Positions 10,403 to 20,323 of a stretch of 64,000 nt of DNA are shown in pieces. The notes under the pieces were generated by a model. The model saw nothing but the letters and a program-made list of their open reading frames with translations, did no database searches and was not told the DNA's origin. Position 1 is the stretch's first letter; each line of letters opens with the position of its first letter. Origin of the DNA: Tritrichomonas musculus. Lineage: Eukaryota > Parabasalia > Tritrichomonadida > Tritrichomonadidae. The DNA lies in the NCBI GenBank assembly GCA_039105265.1, contig JAPFFF010000029.1, forward strand, positions 682,001 through 746,000, read 5' to 3'. A program made the position numbers and the translations under genes.

Positions 10403-11469
10403 ATAATATATAAAATTTTCAAATATTAAATATAATACAAATTAATTTTTATATTTTTGCATCTGACTTTTTCAAAAAATATTTGGCTGCAAACATAAAC
10501 TAGTGAAAATAACATCAAATTCGGTTTCTGACTCAAAAAGAGAAGACACAGCTTCATCATTTTATTTCGATGATTCAGTTAATCAAGCTATTCAATATCA
10601 ACTTGAGACAAACATCACATTCACTGTTAACTTGAGATCTTTTTTTATCACTGAAGTTTGTAATTAGCGATATTTCAACATCATTTGAAGCATGCCTTAA
10701 GATTCCTCTTGTTTTAACAGTGAAACATGATACAGAAAAATGAAATTTTTCTTATCTATTTATTACTTTAAAAAAATTATTTAAAATTTTTTTTGCATTC
10801 ACTGAAATTCAAGCTTTTTATTATAAAGATATCAGATAAAGGAATTTGCATTAAAATAGAGCTCCATTTTGTATTGGAAAATCTCCTATTTATGCTTATG
10901 ATAATCATGGAACAGAAGAAAATAAAAAACTACTTATGAAAGACATCATAATAAAGCATTTATTGATTGGAGAATTCCATATTATGAAGCATTTATTGAA
11001 GAATGTTATTTAAAGATATAGTCTGTTGATAATGCTGATTTAAAAATCCAATGAAAATAAAAAAGTAAACTCTATATTTATTAATAATAAGAAAACTTAT
11101 TAATGAAATCTGTCATAAAAAGATATTCGGCATATATCAAAATTTTGTGCTCATTCATAATTATTCAATTTATGAAACTAGTTTCCATCGTACTTGATGC
11201 AATTATTTATTCATCTGTAACACTAAAATATAACTAGTTGCATGAATTACACAACAATTCTATCTTTTACTATCAATGCTCGATCTTCAGAATTATTATT
11301 AGATTTTAGACAAATTACACAACAAAGCATTGTTTGATAAGCAAAATGCATTTAAAAAATTATAAAAAGAGAGAATTATTTAATAAATTTGATAGACAAA
11401 AGAAATAATAATATCTAAATAATAATAATAATAAAAAAGCAATATCATACACTAATCAACAATGAATTC
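10403..11469. other. AT-rich intergenic region with possible coding remnants
   Basis: I see no intact gene. A + frame near 10505-10667 (KITSNSVSDSKREDTASSFY...) and another near 10880-11010 (GKSPIYAYDNHGTEENKK) look like decayed coding fragments ending in stops. With the helicase remnant next door, the region 9.0-11.4 kb looks like an old insertion. Confidence 0.35.
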
Positions 11470-12813
11470 CTAATTCGCTATTTTTGGTTCTTTGATAAAA
11501 ATCAAGCAAATCATCGAAAGGAAGCAGCAAACAGCAGAAAGTCCCCACAGGCCAATTTCATACGCCTTCACAGGATAAACGTCATTTGGATGGTCATAAG
11601 TGCCGATGATTGATGAGCTCACAATCTGCAAAATTCCGCCACCAATGAAAGGCCCCGTATTTCCACCTCCAACCAGAGTTGCAGCCAATCTTTCGTCGCC
11701 GAATTCCTTGAACAAAGGCAAGGCAGTTCCCTGGCATGAACTTGCGCCGTAACCGATCACGAAGTACAAGACAGCGACAGCCCAAATTGGCGTTGAATCG
11801 CCTGCCAAAGCCAGATAGACGCAGCCAGCGGTTGCCAAACCACAAAAAGCGAAAAGAGTCCATTTTCGCGACTTTGTTAATTCGGCGATGATTGGCATTG
11901 TTGGTGAACCGACAATCAAAGACAATGAAATCGCCATCTGCACGAACGAAGCCATCTCAGATGAACAATTATGAACGTCCTTCAAATAAGGGACACCCCA
12001 AAGAGATGACAGAACCATCAGCACGCCAGGTGCGAAGAACATGAACAAAGAGAGAAGCCAAAAATTCAAAATTTTAATCATAACAAACAAATTCTTAAAT
12101 AATTGAATGAAAATGTTCTTCAAATTCGGCGTCGGTAGTAATGGCGAATGACCAACAAAGCCAAGAGTTGCAGGATGTCCTTTCACCCAGATAAAGGCAC
12201 AAATTCCAAGAAAAGTGCCAATAATACTAGTCCCTTGGAGACACATTCGCCACCCAATTTTTTTGCCTAATAATGATAACGGCGTTTGTGATAGTAACGA
12301 GCCACAACCGCCCAAACCGATCATGGCACCGGCAAAAAATCGGAACTGTTTGGCTGTAAACCAATTGACTCCAATTTTGTTCGTAGGTACAAAAATGGCA
12401 GCACAGCCAAGGCCAACAAAAAATCTGCCAAAACAGGCAACTGTAAGCGATTTTGAAAAGCTGATTATGAGGGTGCCTATAGAAGAACAAATATTGGCAA
12501 ATCCAATCATATATCCTGGCTCAATGATATCTGCTAAAGAGCCGATAAAGGGTTGTATTAATCCGTATGGCCAAAAATACATGCTGGCTAAGATTCCAAT
12601 TTGGGATTCAGGTACATTAAAATCTTTGTACATTTCATCGGCTAAAACAGCGGTAGAAAATCGATGGAAATAAACAAAAATATATGAGGCCATGCCAATT
12701 ATAACTGATAACCATTTCCTGGTTTGATAACGAACTGGATGAAGCTCATTTGGATTTTGTTCTGATTTCTCATCTCCTGTTATTAAGGGATAACTATCAA
12801 GTTGATTAGTCAT
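11470..12813 (-). CDS. Major facilitator superfamily transporter
   Basis: 447 residues with about 12 hydrophobic segments and a short cytosolic N-terminus of about 32 residues. The MFS signature between TM2 and TM3 is degenerate (GSLADIIEPGYMI). The motif GRFFVGLGCAAIFVPTNK in TM4 and a polar TM5 (GAMIGLGGCGSLLSQTPL) follow the pattern of bacterial-type MFS carriers of small organic anions or sugars rather than animal transporters. It is nearly full length for the family. The gene is less AT-rich than its surroundings. Substrate cannot be told from the sequence. Bacterial ancestry is a reasonable inference, not shown. The neighbouring HECT gene lies upstream on the same strand, 232 bp away. 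Confidence 0.88.
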   Translation of the reverse strand: MTNQLDSYPLITGDEKSEQNPNELHPVRYQTRKWLSVIIGMASYIFVYFHRFSTAVLADEMYKDFNVPESQIGILASMYFWPYGLIQPFIGSLADIIEPGYMIGFANICSSIGTLIISFSKSLTVACFGRFFVGLGCAAIFVPTNKIGVNWFTAKQFRFFAGAMIGLGGCGSLLSQTPLSLLGKKIGWRMCLQGTSIIGTFLGICAFIWVKGHPATLGFVGHSPLLPTPNLKNIFIQLFKNLFVMIKILNFWLLSLFMFFAPGVLMVLSSLWGVPYLKDVHNCSSEMASFVQMAISLSLIVGSPTMPIIAELTKSRKWTLFAFCGLATAGCVYLALAGDSTPIWAVAVLYFVIGYGASSCQGTALPLFKEFGDERLAATLVGGGNTGPFIGGGILQIVSSSIIGTYDHPNDVYPVKAYEIGLWGLSAVCCFLSMICLIFIKEPKIAN

Positions 12814-13045
12814 TTTGGTTTAATGTTTATTTAACAATAAAAATAAAAGTATTCAAAATTATTATAGTTTTTTAACTTTTTCTATATAAAACTATATAAC
12901 TCAAAAAATAACAAATACCCAAAGAAATAACATATAATAGTTATATCTTTTGAACTTTTTTTTTTTTTTTAAAGAAAAAATTTCAGAAAGTTCAATATAT
13001 TATTTCTAATCTTCAATGATAATTATACTTTATTTAATAAAATAA

Positions 13046-15091
13046 TTAAAAAAGGCCATATCCCTCAGAATAAGGGAAGGCTAAATCACATTTTTTCTGT
13101 AATTCATCATAAGATTTATATTCAGGAAGATCAAGTGATTGGATACAAGTATGTGATGTTGGCAAACACTTAGAAGATGGATTAATTTTTATATAAACAT
13201 CTTTTAGTCCTCCTGGAGGAATAACTGAAGTCCCCGTTATAAATTTCAACACATTCTTTTTACCATCTTCATCAAGTTTGTCAAAGTAGCTCCAAAACCA
13301 CTGAATAACGTTACTTTGATCCGAATAATGACATGTATATTCTGCATTATTTTTCAAGTCTGACCAATTATAATCATGATAACCGCTAACAATCAAGTCG
13401 ATCTCATCTATTGTAAACCAGTCATAAAATATTCTATTATGATAGATTTTTTGAAATCCAAGCTCAAATGCCCGATAAGCCTTACTAATCGACCGATTAA
13501 AGACCCATTCTTTTAGTTTTACTATGTAACTCTGCTTGTTGTCCTCAGTAATGGGTCTTGGCTGGAAATCCTTTGAATTTGTCACTTCTCTAAAGTTCAT
13601 CAAATCGATCTTATATTTATAAAAACGATCATAGTAAACAAAATCAATTTTTGCTTCATTTTTGGCCATTTTGTTATTCATTACATATTGAGCTGTTTCA
13701 TAAAGATCAGGATCAAATGAGATCAAATCTGAAACAGTCAGTTCACGATTTAGAATTTTTTTGTAGAAAAATCGAGGAAATCGAATAGGTATCGGCAATG
13801 AATTCAAAATTGCCATCGACAAAAGGATTCCAACGCATCTGTATTTTTTTAAAAGATCATCTGAAATTTCTTTGTGATATTTGAAATAATAATATCCATC
13901 GCGTAAAACAAACAAATCTTCTTCTTCTTTTATTAGCTCAGAAAAGGCAAGCTGAATGAATTCACGACTCAAACCGCTATCAGAGTCTACTCCCGGCTCG
14001 TTATCAAAAAGGACTTCAAGTTTAAAGTTTTTCTCTTTCAACAATTCGAGCGACCAAACAGCATCTAAAACTTTATTACGATCAACAGGAAGATAATAAT
14101 GCTTAATTATGTTATTCTCTTTATGATATTGATCAAGTTTCGCCTTAAAAGGTAATATTAATGGAAAGCTGTTCATAATTAAATTTTCATATTTTTTATT
14201 TGAGTCGGTTAATTCTACAAATTGAAGCTGCTTATAATCAAAGGGGAAAGCTAGATCATTATTTGCTTCAATTATATTTGCGATTAAAGGGTAAATAGAG
14301 TCAAATTGCAGCGAATGGATTGAAATGAATTCTTTAATAACTTCAATAACATTTAACATTAATAAAGGATGCTTTTTTAGCTCATTGTAGAAAATAGAAT
14401 TGAAGTATCTGTGCTCTGATTTACAAAATAATTCTTCTTTTGGATTGTCAAGGAGAATATCTTCTGTTAAAATGGTTGGAAAATAGGGAGATATATCAAT
14501 TGAATTTTTTAAAACAAAAATTAGTAATACTGATCGAATTTTGAAAAGAGATGTTTGCCTAGAGAGAACTTCTGTGAGCATTAGATTAAATTGGAGAATG
14601 TCAATATCACTCTTTTTTTTGCGATTTCGATGTTCAGTAATAAATATATCGGACAATTGAAGATCTCCTTCTGTAAGTACTGTGTTTTTGTTGATACAAA
14701 GATAAGGAAAACTATCCCAATCTAAAGAGCATTTTAATTCATTATCGTTGTTATCTTGATTTTTATTTTTTCTAGTATTGTTAGCTTCTTCAATTTTCTG
14801 TCTTTCTTCTTTTTTCTTCTTTTCTTCTTCAATTTTTCTTTTTTCTTCTTCTTCTCTTTTCTTCTCTTCTTCAACTTTTTTCTTTTCTTCTTCGACTTTT
14901 CTCTTTTTTTCTTCTTCTTGTTTAGTTAACTCTTCTATTTTCTTCTTCTTTTCTTCTACTTCTGTCTTGTTTGCATCGCTTGATTGAAGACCATCTGTTT
15001 GAATACTTGCAGAAGAACTGGACTTTTCTTCTAATGGTGGATTTTCTGAAACTAAACGTCGATAGAAAGCTAACTTGTCTTGGAAACTCAT
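13046..15091 (-). CDS. HECT-type E3 ubiquitin ligase
   Basis: 681 residues. Residues about 45-115 form an extreme Glu/Lys coiled coil (EEEKKK repeats). The C-terminal HECT domain covers roughly residues 325-681. Its N-lobe signature is NEPGVDSDSGLSREFIQLAF, where relatives usually have GVDxGGLxREFF. The C-lobe shows FITGTSVIPPGG and the catalytic-cysteine region LPTSHTCIQSLDLP, with Cys about 649 as the thioester acceptor, followed by the usual LPEYKSYDELQ and a short Phe-ending tail. Catalytic residues are present, so activity is expected. It transfers ubiquitin from an E2 to substrates. There is no recognisable substrate-binding module apart from the coiled coil and a poorly conserved middle region, so the target is unknown. 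Confidence 0.92.
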   Translation of the reverse strand: MSFQDKLAFYRRLVSENPPLEEKSSSSASIQTDGLQSSDANKTEVEEKKKKIEELTKQEEEKKRKVEEEKKKVEEEKKREEEEKRKIEEEKKKKEERQKIEEANNTRKNKNQDNNDNELKCSLDWDSFPYLCINKNTVLTEGDLQLSDIFITEHRNRKKKSDIDILQFNLMLTEVLSRQTSLFKIRSVLLIFVLKNSIDISPYFPTILTEDILLDNPKEELFCKSEHRYFNSIFYNELKKHPLLMLNVIEVIKEFISIHSLQFDSIYPLIANIIEANNDLAFPFDYKQLQFVELTDSNKKYENLIMNSFPLILPFKAKLDQYHKENNIIKHYYLPVDRNKVLDAVWSLELLKEKNFKLEVLFDNEPGVDSDSGLSREFIQLAFSELIKEEEDLFVLRDGYYYFKYHKEISDDLLKKYRCVGILLSMAILNSLPIPIRFPRFFYKKILNRELTVSDLISFDPDLYETAQYVMNNKMAKNEAKIDFVYYDRFYKYKIDLMNFREVTNSKDFQPRPITEDNKQSYIVKLKEWVFNRSISKAYRAFELGFQKIYHNRIFYDWFTIDEIDLIVSGYHDYNWSDLKNNAEYTCHYSDQSNVIQWFWSYFDKLDEDGKKNVLKFITGTSVIPPGGLKDVYIKINPSSKCLPTSHTCIQSLDLPEYKSYDELQKKCDLAFPYSEGYGLF

Positions 15092-15621
15092 TTATATATA
15101 GAATATGAAAAAAAATGAAGAAGAAGAATTAAATCCAAATGGAAATTTTCTTTGAAATATTAACCTCAATAATATTGAAAAAGTTGATAAGATTTCAATT
15201 AATTTGAATATAAATCCATTGGAACCATATTTTTTTTACAATTTTAATTATTCATTCAAAAATTAATAGATTTTAAAAAAATTATTTTGGGCAATATACT
15301 GAGATTTAGATAATATATTTATAATAAAATGGAATTTTAAAAACAAAAATAAACAGATTTAGATATTTAAATATTTATTATTAAGCAAACACCGAAAATT
15401 ATTTGATTAATCATTGAAAGATCAAACATTATCACTTCAAATAAAAAGACTGTCAAATACCTTATCTGGTTCACTTTTGAACTAAATAGGATTTATTACA
15501 TTATTTATTTGAAAGTTTAATAATGAGTTAAAGAACAATTACAATATTTTGAAATAGGCTATTTAATTTTTATAACGTTTTTTTTTGAATTTTTCAGAGT
15601 AAAATAATCGTAGAAGATTTA
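15092..15621. other. Divergent AT-rich spacer
   Basis: This lies between the divergent HECT and STPGR genes and should carry both promoters. A stretch at 15115-15265 reads in one frame, with one stop, as EEELNPNGNF then NINLNNIEKVDKISINLN, possibly a decayed fragment. No RNA gene is evident. Confidence 0.4.
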
Positions 15622-16482
15622 ATGGATGATACGTTCTTGACTCAATCGTCATCAAGTAAAACACGAAATTCAGTATCACATACATTAAAAAATGGAGGTT
15701 CTACTGTTGCTCGATCGACACTTGGTACTCGAAAATACCATTTTATTGCGAAAGATCCAAACCGTTTCGGGAACTTTTCACCAATGTGGACAATTCCTGG
15801 TGGCAGACAAGAGCACCGTCCTACTGTTCCAACACCTGGACCTGGAACTTATGATATTTCATCAAAACAATTTCACTCGCCTTCTTATGTTATTGAAGAT
15901 CGTCCTCCTATTGATTATCGAACAGACACAAGCAATATAGACTTTTATAAAGAGCATGAATTTCCTCAAATTAAAAAAATCTCAATTGGAGTTAGGGTAC
16001 CTTTAAAATTTTATGATCCTAATATTAAAGCAGAGCCAACATTGATGTATTCTGACGATGATAAATGGAAATCTTACAAAATATCTGAAAGATATTTACC
16101 TCCTCCACCAGATGAAGTTCCATCTCCTTCTCGATACCATCCAAATGATCCTGGAAAACCACGAACTATTTTTTATTCATGGCCAAAAGCTGGCGAAAAT
16201 GAAGGAAGTGATTCAAATAGCCAAGTATTAGAAGAACCTGGCCCTGGCGCATATAACTTAGCAAAACCAGTTCTTTGCTATACAAATTGGGCACAAAGCA
16301 TGATACCTAAAAATAAAAGATATATACCTCCAGAAAAGAAAAATGCAGAAAAGCCTTGGATTGTTAAAAAGCCAGAGCCGATTACAGATAAAAGATATAT
16401 CGAATTTGAAACTCTTGATCCACCTCAAGAAACAAAGAAAGAAGATGTTAGTAATAATAATAATAATAGTAATAATAAATAA
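15622..16482 (+). CDS. Sperm-tail PG-rich repeat (STPGR/SHIPPO-like) flagellar protein
   Basis: 286 residues, basic and proline-rich. Two clear STPGR motifs are PTPGPGTYDI (about residue 72) and EEPGPGAYNL (about residue 206). A weaker one is PSPSRYHPNDPGKP near 170. This short Pro-Gly-Pro-(Gly/Ala)-x-Tyr motif is typical of microtubule-associated proteins of flagella and cilia (SHIPPO1/ODF3 relatives, CFAP-type inner microtubule proteins). Trichomonads have several flagella and an axostyle, so an axonemal or axostylar place is plausible. The C-terminus is a Lys/Glu stretch followed by a run of Asn coded by an AAT repeat. Length is usual for the family. The start ATG follows a short AT-rich leader. 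Confidence 0.85.
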   Translation: MDDTFLTQSSSSKTRNSVSHTLKNGGSTVARSTLGTRKYHFIAKDPNRFGNFSPMWTIPGGRQEHRPTVPTPGPGTYDISSKQFHSPSYVIEDRPPIDYRTDTSNIDFYKEHEFPQIKKISIGVRVPLKFYDPNIKAEPTLMYSDDDKWKSYKISERYLPPPPDEVPSPSRYHPNDPGKPRTIFYSWPKAGENEGSDSNSQVLEEPGPGAYNLAKPVLCYTNWAQSMIPKNKRYIPPEKKNAEKPWIVKKPEPITDKRYIEFETLDPPQETKKEDVSNNNNNSNNK

Positions 16483-16726
16483 TTGCGTGTATTTTTTTTT
16501 TTTTTCAAATATTGTTACAAAATAATTTCTGGGATCTTTACAAAAAATTTTCATTTATTTGAAGAATAAGATACTAATTTTATTTATAAATAGTTTTCAA
16601 AAAGGTCGAGGCACAATATCTGGAACTAAACCAAGAATAAAAGTCTAAATATACGAAAAAATTCAGAGCTTAATTGTCCGCAATTCTTAACGGTCTCTTT
16701 TTAAAAAATAAAAATTTATCTCTAAA

Positions 16727-18760
16727 ATGAGCAATCAGGCTGATATTTTAAAAGATTTTCCATCCGAAAAGATTCAAGAAATTGAAACATTTCAAGAGAT
16801 CATTTATATTCTCTCTAAACTTTCAGAGCAATCGATTGATTCAGCCTATACATCATTATGCTCATTAAAAATATTTGAAAGTCAATTATTTTTGACCTTT
16901 ACTGTTAGAAAAGTCACTGAATTTTGCGAAATTTTTCCATTTCACATCAAACAGTACGTCAACTTAGTCCAAGTAATTTCCAGCAACTTTCCGAACTTTA
17001 AAACATCTTTTTTAATTCAATTATTTCATCGTTATTACTTTTCAGACGATGGTCTTGACGCCAATTTTGTCTTATTTGTTTTATATTGCAGTTATAAATT
17101 GAACATATTCAGTATTGAAGAAATCTTGTCCATATTCAAAGTTTTATATCATGAAAAAGCTGACTTTCAAGAAAATAACGCATTATTTTTCATGTATTTT
17201 TCGCCAGAAATGAAAGAGTCCGATGAAACCTTCTATGAAGAGATCAAAGGATATACGGAGAGGCGAATTCAAACGTCCAACCTCATTTCTGACACTTTGA
17301 AAGTCTACTTTTTGAATACCTATTCAAAAACATTAATAAAAAATAATTTTGAAATTTTGAGGAGATATCGTGACGATAGCCACCTCTCTGAATGTCCACT
17401 TTTTGAGATAATCTATAACGATGATGTCGAGCAACTTCGTGTCTTCTTATCGAATCCCAACAGCAATGTTAACGACGTCATTGTTCATTCTGTAATTTCG
17501 CCTTATCGAGAGATAGCCAACAATTTGTCTCTGATTTCAACAGCAGCTGTTTTTTCTGCCGTCAACTGCTTCAAGTACCTGTTGTTGAATGGATCCAAAA
17601 TCGAAGGAGTCGTGTCTGAAATGGGAACTTTGGCACAAGACACAATTGTTGGCGGCAATGTTGAGATAATCAGATTAGCACAACAGAGTCGAATCGACTT
17701 CAGCGGCGCCTTGACAACTTGCTCGTTCTACTTCAGAAACGACTTGTTCGATTGGATCTTCGAAAGCCAAGGAAACAACGTCGAAGAACTCACAAAAATA
17801 TCGCCAGCTGGATCAACAGTCTTCTGCCAAGCATGCAGGTTTGGCAACATCGAACTGCTCCTGAAATGCATCGAAATGGGTGTCGATTTGAACGCTGAAG
17901 ATGCAGACACGTTTCCTCTCTTGCAGGCAGTTCTCGGAGGAAGCGACGAAGTTGTCGAAATCTTCTTGACACTTTCATTAGGAAGAAACGAATTAAATAA
18001 CGAAGAGGAAAAAGAAGAAAAAGCGGTGGTTACAAAATCTATCAATGATGAAATTTTGTTTATGAATTTGATTAGTCAATATTTTGACTTGGAAATCGAG
18101 TCAAAAATCGGAATCGAAGAAATTGAGAAGGCGATGTTAACAGCAGTTTCAAAAGGTCAATCAGACTGTGTTAAAGTATTCATTAATCACGGAATTCCTC
18201 CTGATGTTTCACATATTCTTTGTGCAATTGAATGCTCACGTTACACAACTCTCGCTTATCTTTTTGATCATTGTAAATTTGAATTGAATCCTGAAAATGA
18301 CAATTCAATTTATTTCATCACTCATTCAAATATTCACTCTAGAAAAAAATGCTTCAAAATTGAAATTGATAAGAAATTATTTTTTTCTTATATTCTTAGA
18401 TTCGTGGTGAAGCAAAATAACGTGAATGTATTGAAATTGACGTTTGAAAAAGTAAATTTCGATATGTCAAAAAAATTCGAAAAAGATTTGGTTTTAGGCG
18501 TTTTAACTAGCCTTTGGACTTACATTCGTATGGACCAAGATTTCGATGTTTATAATTTCTTGCTATTTCAATATGACGATATAAATAAATTGCAAATTTT
18601 GGGTAATTGTCCTCAAAAGTTACTATATTATATCTTAAAAGAGTCTAGTTATAAAGACAAACTAATTGAATTCATTAGAGAGTATGAAAGTAATAATGAT
18701 ATTAGTAAATCACCTGAGATTCAAAAAATATTTGATGATATAAAAGCAATAATAGAATAA
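16727..18760 (+). CDS. DUF3447-type ankyrin-repeat protein
   Basis: 677 residues. The helical N-terminus (about 1-200; IYILSKLSEQSID, FCEIFPFHIKQYVNLVQVI, FLIQLFHRYYF) is followed by ankyrin-like repeats from about 230. These include CPLFEIIYNDDVEQLRVFLS, AVFSAVNCFKYLLLNGSKI and STVFCQACRFGNIELLLKCI. The arrangement is that of the DUF3447/ankyrin family, greatly expanded in trichomonads and of unknown function, presumably protein binding. The repeats diverge toward the C-terminus, where only helical sequence is seen. The centre of the gene (about 17550-17980) is clearly less AT-rich than its ends, with more codons ending in C or G. A plausible reason is recombination among paralogues; that is inference. 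Confidence 0.85.
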   Translation: MSNQADILKDFPSEKIQEIETFQEIIYILSKLSEQSIDSAYTSLCSLKIFESQLFLTFTVRKVTEFCEIFPFHIKQYVNLVQVISSNFPNFKTSFLIQLFHRYYFSDDGLDANFVLFVLYCSYKLNIFSIEEILSIFKVLYHEKADFQENNALFFMYFSPEMKESDETFYEEIKGYTERRIQTSNLISDTLKVYFLNTYSKTLIKNNFEILRRYRDDSHLSECPLFEIIYNDDVEQLRVFLSNPNSNVNDVIVHSVISPYREIANNLSLISTAAVFSAVNCFKYLLLNGSKIEGVVSEMGTLAQDTIVGGNVEIIRLAQQSRIDFSGALTTCSFYFRNDLFDWIFESQGNNVEELTKISPAGSTVFCQACRFGNIELLLKCIEMGVDLNAEDADTFPLLQAVLGGSDEVVEIFLTLSLGRNELNNEEEKEEKAVVTKSINDEILFMNLISQYFDLEIESKIGIEEIEKAMLTAVSKGQSDCVKVFINHGIPPDVSHILCAIECSRYTTLAYLFDHCKFELNPENDNSIYFITHSNIHSRKKCFKIEIDKKLFFSYILRFVVKQNNVNVLKLTFEKVNFDMSKKFEKDLVLGVLTSLWTYIRMDQDFDVYNFLLFQYDDINKLQILGNCPQKLLYYILKESSYKDKLIEFIREYESNNDISKSPEIQKIFDDIKAIIE

Positions 18761-18811
18761 TAAAAATAAAACTATTTTTTTTTTTTTTTTCCTTATTTTA
18801 TTTAAAAATGA

Positions 18812-18819
18812 TAATATTT
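18812..18819. repeat. Left target-site duplication of the 1.2-kb MITE
   Basis: TAATATTT directly precedes the left inverted repeat and is repeated exactly at 20047-20054 after the right one. A GG follows both copies, so the duplication could be read as 8 to 10 bp. Confidence 0.7.
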
Positions 18820-18996
18820 GGCTAAGGAATCGACTATAGGAAAAATCCGGGTCAGGTCAATTTGACCTTATGGCCAATATATTTAACCATACTTAGAAAA
18901 CCAAACAAACTTTTTGAACGAAAGTAAACGCCATTTATCTGCAATTGTGGAAACACAAAACTAATAAGAACGAATGCAGGAACGCATGAATTCGAA

Positions 18997-19220
18997 CAAG
19001 ATATGACGAACGAACTCGTAATTAACAAATATTACGCCAAGATACGACAAGCAAACTCACAATTGTAAACAATCTAGCAAGATAAGACAAGCAAACTCGT
19101 AATTGTAATTATTCTACCAAGATAAGATAAGAAAACTCGTAATTGTGAATGTTTTAGCAAGATATAACAACGAAACTCGTAATTGTAAATAATCTACCAA
19201 ATTAAGACAAGCAAACTCGC
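18997..19220. repeat. 40-bp tandem array inside the MITE
   Basis: There are five full units and one partial unit, starting at 18997, 19038, 19078, 19118, 19158 and 19198. The first is 41 bp, the others 40. Each begins CAAGATA(A)GACAAGCAAACTCGTAATTG or a close variant. A related unit in inverse orientation lies near the right end (about 19909-19930, GCGAGTTTCGTATTG). Subterminal arrays like this often bind transposase. Confidence 0.85.
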
Positions 19221-19534
19221 CATTTGATGGAATTTTTTCTAGTTCAACTATTTATTTATGTGCACGAATCAAGTTGTTTTTTAATAAAAAAGAATTAGTT
19301 TTAATGCTGATTTTTTACTAATTTATCCTTTTCATGAGTAATTGAGAGTATAAATGGTTGTCTGTCTTTGAAAAATCTTTAAAATTAAGAATTTATTTGG
19401 TCGTACACCAAAAAATGATTATAATCTAAAAAAAATCATGAGAAATATTAATATTTGTAAGTTTATTTAAACTAGGAATAAGTATGATACCAATTTAAAG
19501 AAAAAGTAATTAATAAGCCATCTAATGAGCATTC

Positions 19535-19566
19535 TTTGTACATCAAACACGTGTCTGATGTACAAA
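19535..19566. repeat. 32-bp palindrome in the MITE interior
   Basis: Two 16-base arms meet without a loop around ACACGTGT and pair except for one mismatch per arm. The arms carry TTTGTACATCA and TGATGTACAAA. It sits roughly in the middle of the element and may be the fold-back centre. Confidence 0.7.
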
Positions 19567-20046
19567 ATGTCTTCAAATGATAAATATGCTTTAGTAAGCA
19601 TTATACCAATAACGCTGATTTGTCACGATATAATGAAAGATCATTTAATTTAAACATCGATTATATTTAAACGCTGATTATTTCAAGGAAATGATCTTTA
19701 ATTTGATTGTATGATAAAAATCGAGGTTTAAATATGTTGTATTTAGTAATTTTTGTATTCAACGTACTGTATTTCGCGAATTATGATTTGATTCAATAAA
19801 ATTGCTAGTAAATAGAATGAATAACGTTTAGTATGAGGAATAGTTAGAACGTGATTATGATAAAATCTGGCGTTAGAAGGAAATTAACTTGTTTTGCTGT
19901 TATTTATTGCGAGTTTCGTATTGTTCAAATATAGTCGTTTACTTTCGTTCAAAAAGTTTGTTTGGTTTTCTAAGTATGGTTAAATATATTGGCCATAAGG
20001 TCAAATAGACCTGACCCGAATTTTTCCAATAGTCGATTCCTCAGCC

Positions 20047-20054
20047 TAATATTT
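20047..20054. repeat. Right target-site duplication of the 1.2-kb MITE
   Basis: An exact second copy of TAATATTT lies immediately after the right inverted repeat. Confidence 0.7.
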
Positions 20055-20272
20055 GGACTAACATCTCTTTTTTTAATTTAATCTTTGATTTAAACAATAA
20101 GAGAGTGTCTGATTAAAGTTTCATTTGAGGAAGTTTATTTTATTTGAAATTGATTTTGGTAGACTTCGTTTACCTCCAATAAAATATTCGACTTATTATG
20201 AATTTAAAAAATTATAGAAAAAATTCTAAACGAGCTTTTAATTTCAATAAAAATCTTTAACTTTTTCATAGA

Positions 20273-20280
20273 TAACGATA
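20273..20280 (+). promoter_or_regulatory. Possible Myb recognition element upstream of the Sel1 kinase gene
   Basis: TAACGATA lies 44 bp before the kinase ATG. It equals the core of the Myb recognition element MRE-1 described for T. vaginalis adhesin genes and resembles the M3 promoter motif (ATAACGA). A match of 8 bp in AT-rich DNA can be chance, so this is a weak call. A Myb protein of the right type is encoded at 28080-28844. Confidence 0.3.
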
Positions 20281-20323
20281 ATGTTTTCAATTACATCATA
20301 GCAAATCAGGATAAAAAAAATTT

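Larger units (their letters stand above)
18820..20046. mobile_element. Non-autonomous DNA transposon with 111-bp terminal inverted repeats (MULE-like or hAT-like)
   Basis: The two ends (18820-18930 and 19936-20046) are inverted copies with about 4 mismatches in 111 bases. They start GGCT(A/G)AGGAATCGACTAT. The flanks carry the exact 8-bp repeat TAATATTT, possibly extended to 10 by a shared GG. The interior has no ORF of note; it holds a 40-bp tandem array and a palindrome. Long inverted repeats with an 8-10 bp duplication are typical of Mutator-like elements, which are known in Trichomonas vaginalis; hAT elements also give 8 bp but usually have short ends. The high arm identity suggests recent movement. 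It inserted between the DUF3447 gene and the Sel1 kinase gene, only about 50 bp after the former. Confidence 0.85.

Noticed and set aside
14778-14987. Plus-strand Ser/Phe-rich ORF inside the HECT gene
   Set aside because: It is the antisense of the Glu/Lys coiled coil.
18997-19220. CRISPR-like array
   Set aside because: Repeats are directly adjacent without spacers, diverged, and inside a eukaryotic MITE.
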